Assembly (NCBI GenBank): GCA_024345305.1
Contig: BRON01000003.1
Location: 1,984,001-2,048,000, forward strand
DNA: 64,000 bases
Direction: 5' to 3'
From: Mrakia gelida
Lineage: Eukaryota; Basidiomycota; Tremellomycetes; Cystofilobasidiales; Mrakiaceae
Positions 55,920-64,000 of the stretch are shown one piece after another. A program made the position numbers and the translations under genes. Position 1 is the first letter of the stretch. Each line of letters starts with the position of its first letter. The notes under the pieces were generated by a model. That model was given only the letters and a program-made list of their open reading frames with translations. It made no database searches and was not told the DNA's origin.

Positions 55920-56512
55920 CCTGCACGTCAAAGATCGTCACACAAGCTCAAAGCCTATCCGAAGAGCTCGTCCTTGGAGTTGAAGAGAGCTGCAAGAAAG
56001 ATAACAAGAGTCAGCTAACACTCTTACCTCGTGACTAGCAGGCACTATACTCACTGAGATCAAAAAGCTGAAGGGAGAGAGTGAACGAACGACCGAAGGC
56101 GAGGAAGGAGAGAGGGGGTCGTGTTTCGTCGAGAGAGAGAAGGGTCGTTCGTCCCAGCCGTCGAGGAAGCGGTGCGTGAGCGTAGATGGCCTTGAGGGCG
56201 AGAAGAAGGTCGTGAAGAAGTATAGGTCGAGAAGGGAAACGAGATCCCTTGAGGGAAGGGGGGGAAGGAGGTCGTGGGGGTGAGAGAGAGAGGAACGAGC
56301 TCGCCAGCCGGATCGACGAGCTGACTTCCCCCTTCCTCCGCCCGCGCGAACCAAAGAGACGCGTCGTCGTGTCTATTTCGACAACAAGATCAACATCGAG
56401 AAAACTTTCGAGCTCGCTTAAGGAGGGACTTGGGGTAGAGGGTCGTAAAGAGAAATCAAGATCGAGCAGACTGAGAACAAAGGAAAAACGAACGAGCGAA
56501 GCGAAAGCAAAT
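55920..56512. other. Intergenic region
   Basis: 593 bp upstream of BEM3 and downstream of ESF1, both on the minus strand. No gene is visible. Confidence 0.5.
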
Positions 56513-59500
56513 CTACTTTCTCCTCCTCTTCCCTCCCGCTCCTCCTCCCAACTTCTCTCTCTCTCCACCCCCTGCTCCACCAGATCCACCACCCATCTTC
56601 CTCTTGACGGACTTGACGAGGTCCTGAAGATCCACCTCCCCTCCTCCCCCTCCCCCTGAGTTCTTGGACTTCTGCTTGACCTCCTCCTTCCTCGCTCCCT
56701 CCCTCCCCTGCTCCTCGCGCAGACGAGATCGCTCCGACAGGAGCTTGGACATGGATTTGGTCTTCTTGAAGCTGTAGGAGAGGACAGTGGTAAGGGGGGA
56801 GGGGAGGAAGGGAGGGGGAGGGGGAAGGGAAGAGAGTCAGTGAGCGAAGTCGAGACGACGCGAGACGCGAGCGAAAGCTCAACAACCAACACTCGAGGAA
56901 AGAAAGGCTCGAAAGGACTGCAGAAGAGGAGAGACAGGAGAAAAGGTTGGTACGTACTGAGGATTACTCGGATCAATAGCAAACCTATGATCCTCATTCA
57001 ACTTCTTACTAAACCTCTCATCCTTCACATCGATCTCGAACCCTTGATCTCCCAACTCCACATCCCTCTCCTTCGCCTCCTTCAACTTCCCTCCATGAGG
57101 AGCTCTCTTCCTCTTCTTCTTCCCTCCAAGGGAGTTCTTCTCATCCTTGATGATGTCCGTCATGGAGAAGTGCTTCGAGTCGTCGATGGCGAGCGCGTTC
57201 GGGGTGGGGAGGGTGAGGAGGTCGAGGAGGGCTGCTTCTTTGGCTTCGGAGGCGGTGGGGGGTTCGGTGGATTTGGAGGATTTGTGCTTGGAGGAGGAGG
57301 ATTTGGGAGGAAGGATGGTAGGCGTCTCCTGTTCGTCGTCCGAATCCTGTTCGTCGAGCTTGTTGAAGAAATCGTCCTCCCCCTTCGACACCGACCCCTT
57401 CTTCTTCTCCTCCTTCGGATCCTTGGTCTTCCCAAACTTCTCCTCCCGAATCTCCTTCCGAATCCTCTTCTTCTCCTTCATCTTCCTCTTGTAAGCCTCC
57501 AACGTAGTCTCCTCCGTCTCCTCCTCCTCCCCGAACGTGTCCCGCTCCATCAACCCAGGAGCGAACGTGATCTCCATGTCCTCAGCCCCCTCTACAGCAT
57601 CGGAGTCGTCTCCGTCGTCGTCGTCGCCGCGATGGGCTTTTCCACCGAAACCGTCCGCGACGCCGTCGTCGCGTCGAGAGGACATGGTTCCGAGGTCGCC
57701 CATGAGGAGTTTTCGGAGACGGAGACGGGATTCTTCTCCTTCGGATTCGGAACCGGACGCGAGGAAGGCGGAGAAGTCTTGTTCGTCGATTTCCTTGCGA
57801 GAGAGTTTGCGTCGGGTGACTTTGGTTCGGGAGGGAGCGTCGGCGTCCCAGGTGAGCTTGACGGAGGAGTGTCGGAGGGCCTGGGAGGAGAGGAAGGTGG
57901 GGAGATGAGAGTCACTTGAGCTGTTTGCGGGAGGAAGGAAGAGAAAGAGAGAGCGAGAGGGGGGAGACGCGACGAGGACGAAAACTCACGTCGGTGACGA
58001 AATCGAGCCCTTTGTAGAGAGCGGGAGCTTCGGTAGCTTCGTCCCTGGGAGCGAGAAGAGAGCAAGAAGTATGAGTCAGTCGAGCTAATTGCAAGAGAGA
58101 AGAGACGACGCGAGGGGACGAGAACGAAGCTCACCTGAACTCCTGGTCGAACTCCATCTCCTCGGGAACGAATCGAAGGTCGAAGACGTTGGCGGTCCTC
58201 TCGAACTCGGTTCCTTCGCATTCGGCGTGGATGTAGGACGCTGCTGAGACCGAGGAGAAGGTGGCGACGGCGTAGTAGTATCTGAAGGAAGCGAGAGGAG
58301 GAAGGGAGGCCAGGTCAGCTCGACGCGTCGAACAAAATCCACCCGCTGAGCCGCGAGACAAGACGAAGCAGCGAGAAGCTCACCTGAGTCGCTCCAGCTG
58401 GTACTTCCTCAGCCTATCCATATCCACATCCTCACCCTTGTCCTCCTCCACCAGAGACTCGTCGTCGCTCTCCTCGGCGTCCTCGTCCTCGTCGTCGTCC
58501 TCTCCCATTCCACCCTCGCTCCCCTCGTCCTCCGACATCCCCTCGTACTTGGGCTCCTCCTCCTCCTCGTCCTCATCGTCGGATCCAGCCTCCCTTCCCT
58601 TGACAAACACCTCTCGAGGAGGTCCCTCCTGCTCCTCCCTCTCCATCCTCTTCTTCCCGAACTCGGAAGGGTAGACCCTGACGCTCACAACCTCTCCTCG
58701 ACCACTAGTCCCACCCTTCCCTTCGCTCCCCTGCTCCAACACGCTCGAGAAGATCTTGAAGAGATCCGTAGCGAAGACGTGGTCCCAGTCGAGGTTGACG
58801 ACAGCGAGTCGAGTGGTGTGGACGTCGGTGGTAGGCTCTCGCTCCTCCTGCTCCTCGTCCGATCCGTTCTCGTAAGCGAGGGCTTGCTCCTCGAGTCGTC
58901 GAAGAGCAGCGGGGTCCGTCTCCTCCATGGGGACATTGTCCTCGTCGAGATCGATCTCGAGGTCCGAGAGATCGTCGGACATCCCTCGAGTGGCTCGCGA
59001 ACGAGACTTCTTCTTCTTGTCGCCTCCGAGCTCGATGAACTCCTCCTCGTCGTCCTCATCGCTGTCGTCGGCTTGAGCAGCATCGTCGTCGCTGTCGTCC
59101 TCGTCTCCAGAGGATTCGAGAAGACCTTCTCCTCGAGCGTAATCGACGAAGGCGGGTTCTTCGTCCTCGGCGTTGGTGGGTTGAGCGGAGGAGGAAGGGG
59201 ATCCGATTCGGTAGAACTTTCGAAGTTGATCTCGATCTTGGTTGGCGGACACAGCTCGTCCGTACTTGTCGGTTTTGGCTGAAGGAAATAGAGATGAGAA
59301 GAGAACGCGAGTCAGCTAAGGTTGATAGAGGAAGGAAGGGAGGCGAGGTGGAGGGAGAAGGAGGAGCGAAGAAGAGCTCGAGCTCAACATAGCTTTGCCT
59401 CCTGCGCCCGAGAGCTCCTAGAGAGGATGGTAGGTTCTTCCACGTCAACAGAAAGGACTCTCCCACAAGTAAACTCTTCGGGCCCGTACGGCGAGCTCTG

Positions 59501-59856
59501 TTGAGCTCCAACGCTGCCTCTTCGGAGGTGAGCTCAAACCTTTCCTTCCTCCCTCCCCCAGCTCTCGCCAACCCCAACAGCTTCCTCCAGCTCCCAGTCT
59601 CATCCAAGCACTTCCTTCCTCTACTGAGCCTTCGTCAAGCCCATAGCCAACCCAGAGAGAAGCGAACTACCGAAGGTAGAGGAAAGGATTCGAGCTCACC
59701 TTTCTTTCCAGGACCCTTCTCCTTCGCGAAGACTCCTCCCTCGTCGAGGACGCTCTTGAACCTGTCGTCGAGCTCAACCTTGAGAGCCTTCTCCTTCGTT
59801 CGTCGGAAACGGGGATCCGTGTGAAGAGTAGCGAATCGGGAATCTTTGGGAGGCAT
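56513..59856 (-). CDS. ESF1: 18S rRNA processing factor Esf1
   Basis: Six exons: 59700-59856, 58384-59278, 58135-58281, 57990-58044, 56958-57880, 56513-56771, giving ~811 aa. The N-terminus DSRFATLHTDPRFRR is the Esf1 start. Long acidic runs follow, then the conserved core: RLAVVNLDWDHVFATDLFKIFSSV, EFGKKRMEREEQEGPP, the YYYAVATFSSVSAASYIHAECEGTEFE fold, and YKGLDFVTDALRHSSVKLTWD. The C-terminal NUC153-type motif is DERFSKKLNEDHRFAIDPSN, then HFKKTKSMSKLL across the last intron. It acts in the nucleolus in 40S maturation. All junction phases agree. Confidence 0.93.
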
Positions 59857-60611
59857 GGTGGGCGTGAAAGTTGAGCGAGAAGGAGGGGAAGCGACTCGAG
59901 GTCGAGACGTCGAAATTCGAGGGGAGGGGGCAGCCGTAGCGAGGGAAGCGTCCGTTGAGGCAGAATCTTGTTGAAAAACTTTGCTTGAGAGTCAAGGAAG
60001 AGGTCAGCGAAGTGTCGGAGGAGCTCTGAGAAGCTGGGAATCCAAGGGCGAAAAAAAGCGGCGAGGGAAGCCTCCGAAAGCGACGCCCTTCCCTTTGAGG
60101 AGGTGAGCTCGACTCTCCTTCCCTTCGAACCATCAAGACCTCACCCTTCCTTCCTTCCCGATCTTCTTCGCTCATCTACCAAGTCTTGGGAGGGATCAGG
60201 ACTTAGGACCGCTCATCGTTACTAACCGAATCACCTTTTCATTGACCAAGAGCATGATCAGGGACGACCCGACCCCCTCTCCTCGGAGCTTGTTCCCTTG
60301 TCAACGAGCCGCCCAGCGAGAGAGCTAGTATGGCGAAGAGCGAATCCTCTTTCGCCTCAGACCACCACCATCACCTACTCTCTCTTCCTCGTCTCGTTGT
60401 ATACCCTCTCCAAGGAACGCTCTCGTATCGTCTCCCTTCTCCACTCTCCCTCCCGTCGAAGCTGGATTCTTCGACTCAAGACGACACTCCCTCGGCCACC
60501 TTCCCGCCCTCAATCTCTCGACCAAACCATCAACGGAGTACCAACTCTTCCCTCTTCACCCTCCGTCCTTAACATCAAAACCGGCATCAGTTCTCGAGGA
60601 GGTCGAGAAGG
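59857..60611. other. Divergent intergenic region
   Basis: 755 bp between ESF1 (-) and the multi-TM gene (+). A plus-strand frame to 60615 carries a weak hydrophobic stretch but lacks an ATG and ends in a stop before the called start; it is probably leader. Confidence 0.5.
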
Positions 60612-63288
60612 ATGAACGTCAGTGAGACTCGAACGGTCTCCATCGCCAAATCCTTCCTCCTCCCCTCCCTCGTCCCCTCGTCCCTCCTCGCCATCATCAT
60701 TCCTCGAGCTCTCTTCTTCATCCTCTTCGTCGCATCAATCTACCTCGCCGTTCTACGTCTCGTATGGAGGAGGAAGGAAGAGACTAGGGAGCGTGGAACG
60801 ATCTGGACTGGGTTCGTCTCTCAGCTTTCGGTTCCTTCATCTCCCTCCCTCTTCTTCTTCCACTGATCAACCTCTTCTTCCTCTTCATCTTCCACATTCT
60901 AGTCCCCTCACTGCCCTCCTGTGCTTCCCAATCGTCATCCTCATCTCCTCCATCCTGTCTCCCATCCTCACGTTCGCCCTCCCTCCCGTCGAACCAAACT
61001 CGGCCTTTCCAACTCGACATCCCTCCCTTGCACTCGCCATTACTTCCCAGGTCTTCCTCATCACCGCTACCTTCCGGATCCACCTCTTCCTCATCCGACT
61101 CGTCTTCCCTCCCTCGACTCGAACCATTCCTGGATCAGGATCAAGGCTCTACGTTCCTCTCAACACTCTCGCGTGCATCTTCATCGGCGTCGACCTCGTT
61201 TGGCGAGCTGGGTTCGTCTTCGGCCAGCTCAGAGGAGAGCCGGGTCTCGATGGAACGAGTGGAGGGAATGGACGAACTGCTCAGAGTGTTGCGTTCGTGG
61301 TGGCGATGGCTGGTCGAGCGCTGGTTCTGGTGATTTGCTCGGTTTGGATCGTCGTCGACCTGTGGATGGTCGAGAGCGAGGAGGGGGGTGGAACCGAGAG
61401 CGAGGAAGAGTTGAGCTACCAGACTCTTGAGTGGGGAATCCTTGTCGGGAACTTCGTTGGACTCGGTGAGTAAGGTTGACGGTGCGAGGAGCAAGGAGGT
61501 TTGAAGACGAGAGGTCGACGCGCCAAGCTGACTTCTTTCCCTATTTCTTTCCCTCAAGGCAACACGATCACCTCCTTCGTCATCCCTCTCTTCTCTGAGA
61601 GTCCTCTCGGACATATTCTTCTCTCGCTCCAAGCGGTAGGTCTCGGTATCTGCTCCTCTCGCCCTCTCGCCGAGCCGCTGACCTTCGACCCTTTTCTCCT
61701 CCAGGCCTCCTACCTCGTCTCGATCTCCTACGCCATCATCACTCTACCTCTTTCTCAAACACCCACCATCCCTTCCTCCAAGCTCTCGGACTCTCAGCAA
61801 TCCACTCCAACTTCCCTCACCTCGATCCACGACGACCTCCCAACCACCAGGATCACTCCTCCCACTCCTCGACTCGCCTCACCTCCCCAATCCCTCGCTT
61901 CCGTCCAACTCTCCCGACCTCCCTCTCCCTTCTTTACCGCTGGCGATGTACACGGACCTTCCATCTACCAATCACGAACAGGAGGACTCGGTCGAACGAA
62001 GGAGCAGCCGAAGAGATCTCGATGGAAGTCGGCTGTCGCTCGACTCGGGTCGTCCTTCTCTTCGATGTTCTCGTCGAGGGAGTCCGGCGAGCTACCCATG
62101 CAGGACAAACAAGTCGACCCGGATCTCGAGGGAGGAGTCTTTGCACAGCAGAACGTCGAAGAGTGGGAGGAGCGAATGAACGCGATGACGCTCAAAACCT
62201 CAACTTTCGACGCGTTCTCGATGCGCTCGACGACCAAGATGGAGCCTAGGATTCCTCCCCGACTTGGAAGGAAGGTCACCCAACCACCGACGAGGAAGGC
62301 GGTCCCTCGAGAGTCGTTCGCTTCAAGCAGAGGATCGACCGGGTTCAGCTCGATCGGAGCTGGCATGTTCGGGTTGAGTGGAGAAGGGAGTGCTGAAGAA
62401 GCGACGCTCCTCAACTCAGAGTTCCTCCTCGATCGCCCTCCCTCCATCTACACTCCGGACAGATCCTTTGAAGCCTACTCCCTCAAATACCTCTTCCTCG
62501 CCAACCCAGACGCTTCAAGCCCTCCCTCCGACAGCACCCTCGCGACTCGAGCCTCCTCCCCCTCATCCTACTTCGCACAACCCCCCTCTCAAGCATCCTC
62601 TCGATACTCCTTCTCGATCAACAATCCAACCAACCGTCGAATCAGTCGCATCCCCAACTTCTCTCGATCCTCCATCGCCGCTCGACTCTCCGCGTCCTCA
62701 CCACCTCCTCCTCTCCCTCCTCCCTCCGTCCCCGTCCCTCTCCCTCCTACTCGACCCGACTATCCCTACCCCTACCAAGCCTCTCCCATCGCATCCTGGG
62801 GATCAGCATCTGACGCCTACACCTTCATCCTTCCTGCCAAGTCCCTGGACGCACCCTCCGGTCCTTCGACGACGAACGCGTCGTCGACTCTCGCAACCTC
62901 GGACCTTCTCATCCCTTCCGCCTTCCCCGAATCACCCCTCCCTCCCTCCCCAAGCAACCTCGACCACAATCACTCCTCTTCCACCCCTACTCCAGGAGAC
63001 GAAGTCGACGAGGATTCGTTCGCCCTGGAGTCGAAGCTCCCTCAACTCCCTCCTCTCACTCACAAGTCGTCGAGGAGCGCGACGCGAATCGAGGAGTTCA
63101 AGCTCGGAGGGAAGGGAGGGGAAGGTAAGATGTGGCTGGATTCGAACGGAATGGCTGGAGGAGTGAAGGCGAGAGGTCTTAGCAGGAGCGGGACGATGAG
63201 CTCGACGAGGACGAATGGGTCGAGGGGTTTCGACGCAGAGTACGAGGCTCTGGAGGCGTATATGGAAGGCAGGTCGTGGGCGAAGTGA
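60612..63288 (+). CDS. Multi-span (about seven TM) membrane protein with ~500-residue Ser/Pro-rich tail
   Basis: Four exons: 60612-60811, 60903-61465, 61559-61635, 61705-63288, giving ~807 aa. Hydrophobic spans: LVPSSLLAIIIPRALFFILF, LTALLCFPIVILISSIL, ALAITSQVFLITATF, LNTLACIFIGVDLVW, VAFVVAMAGRALVLVICSVW, WGILVGNFVGLGNTITSFVI, and ASYLVSISYAIITLPL. A long tail rich in Ser, Pro and Arg follows, ending with an acidic YEALEAYMEG segment. The count and tail suggest a receptor- or transporter-like protein, but no family motif is recognised. The last intron (69 nt) is a multiple of three and open. The ATG at 60612 is the first that opens into the first span. Confidence 0.75.
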
Positions 63289-63606
63289 TAGTAACAACAT
63301 GTTTCTGTAGCTTATCTTCTCTATCTTGGCCCTCGTGTAGACATAGCGTTCTCAAACCAACTTTCGTTTCCTTCTTTCTCGACGCGTCGGAGCTGGACTC
63401 CCCTTCTTCCTTTCACTTCGATTTTTTTGGTCGTAATTGTTACGCACCTCGAACTCTCTGTATAACTAGTCATATCGATCATCTTGGAGACTGAATCCCA
63501 GGAGGGGAGAAATGCAACCAGCCTTGACGACGAAACCTCCACTCGTCATTTTTCGAGCTCACGAATTCCTTGCCCTCCAACTCCTTCCTCCTTCCCCTGC
63601 AAAACT
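63289..63606. other. Intergenic region
   Basis: 318 bp between the multi-TM gene and HGH1, both on the plus strand. It is AT-richer in the first 180 bp, as in a 3' UTR; no gene is seen. Confidence 0.5.
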
Positions 63607-64000
63607 ATGTCCGAACTCGTTCAGCTCCTGGAGCTCGGTCAGTATACCTATATTTACCTCTGAGTCCGATTCCTGAACTAGAAAGGCTGATCTTGAGCTC
63701 TCTACCTCCAGTTCCCTTCCTTCGAGACGCAAACCCCCAAGCTCGACAGCTCGCTCTCTCCCACCTCCTCGGCCACACCGTCAAGACCTCCCCTTACCGT
63801 TCAGCCCTCTTCTTCCCCTCAGGACTCGCCGGAACATCTGCTCCTGCTGAGCCCAAGGAGGGCGAGGAAGCTGCTCCTGCTTCGAGCGGCAGCCCAATCT
63901 GGAGCTTGAAGCTGCTCTGTCGAGATCAACCTCTGATCGCTCACGATGCCTTCTCCGCCCTCGTCAACATGGGAGACTCGGCCATGGTCCAGAAGGAGCT
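63607..64000 (+). CDS. HGH1: Hgh1 (FAM203) armadillo-like protein, 5' part only
   Basis: Exon 1 is 63607-63637 (MSELVQLLEL plus one base) and exon 2 runs from 63712 past the right edge. Joined, they give LVPFLRDANPQARQLALSHLLGHTVKTS, the N-terminal armadillo-like repeat of Hgh1, then LLCRDQPLIAHDAFSALVNM. Known yeast Hgh1 is a chaperone for folding of translation elongation factor 2 with TRiC. The rest of the gene is outside the window. Confidence 0.8.

Noticed and set aside
60298..60615. Plus-strand frame with hydrophobic TYSLFLVSLYTL upstream of the multi-TM gene
   Set aside because: It has no ATG and terminates at 60615 just past the called start; no donor/acceptor pair links it in phase.
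1..64000. Search for CRISPR arrays, prokaryotic operons, rRNA, transposases and viral genes
   Set aside because: No regularly spaced repeats, transposase or polymerase motifs, long terminal repeats or rRNA blocks were seen.

Overview
The window is nuclear DNA of a basidiomycete, most likely a red yeast of the Microbotryomycetes (Rhodotorula/Sporobolomyces-like). The reasons are a GC-rich sequence, strong C bias at third codon positions, genes packed with many 45-110 nt GT-AG introns (donors GTGAGT, GTTCGT or GTCAGT; a branch-like GCTGAC box; acceptor CAG), Ser/Pro-rich low-complexity tails, and protein families of fungal type (Mon1, Bem3, Hel2, Vac1, Ser1). The taxon is an inference; the eukaryotic gene structure is seen directly. 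There are no operons, CRISPR arrays or prokaryotic signals. I rebuilt the exon chains by hand with phase checks, so splice sites are predictions and some coordinates may be off by one.

Layout. 1-12.7 kb: a triose-phosphate-transporter family membrane protein (partial, -), a Vac1/rabenosyn-like FYVE protein (+), a small unknown protein (-), a DHA1-type MFS transporter in 17 exons (+), mitochondrial ribosomal protein uS2m/MRP4 (-), and a four-TM membrane protein (-). 13-26 kb: MON1 (+), a U2 snRNA gene (+), a DEK_C plus HIRIP3-like chromatin protein (-), a zf-HIT (ZNHIT2-like) protein (-), phosphoserine aminotransferase SER1 (+), and a nucleoside hydrolase (-). 26.5-41 kb: an unknown TM protein (-), the ribosome-quality-control E3 ligase HEL2/ZNF598 (+), an FCP1/NIF-like HAD protein with a changed catalytic motif (-), an F-box/LRR-like protein (+), a BLI-3-type PNPOx-like protein (+), peptidyl-tRNA hydrolase (-), and a mitochondrial RRM-like protein (-). 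41-64 kb: a 3-hydroxyisobutyrate-dehydrogenase family enzyme (-) whose 5' end is duplicated in inverted orientation 1.8 kb away, a single-pass cell-surface-type protein (-), the RhoGAP BEM3 (-), the rRNA-processing factor ESF1 (-), a multi-TM protein with a long tail (+), and HGH1 (+, partial).

The genes are not one pathway. Recurring themes are mitochondrial or cytosolic translation (MRP4, RRM protein, PTH1, HEL2, HGH1, ESF1) and endolysosomal trafficking or polarity (VAC1, MON1, BEM3). The most unusual features are structural: the 156-bp inverted duplication at the dehydrogenase gene, several very small coding exons (8, 11, 22, 25, 27 and 30 nt), two places where only weak splice sites keep the frame, and a palindromic octamer GACGCGTC repeated at least 27 times.
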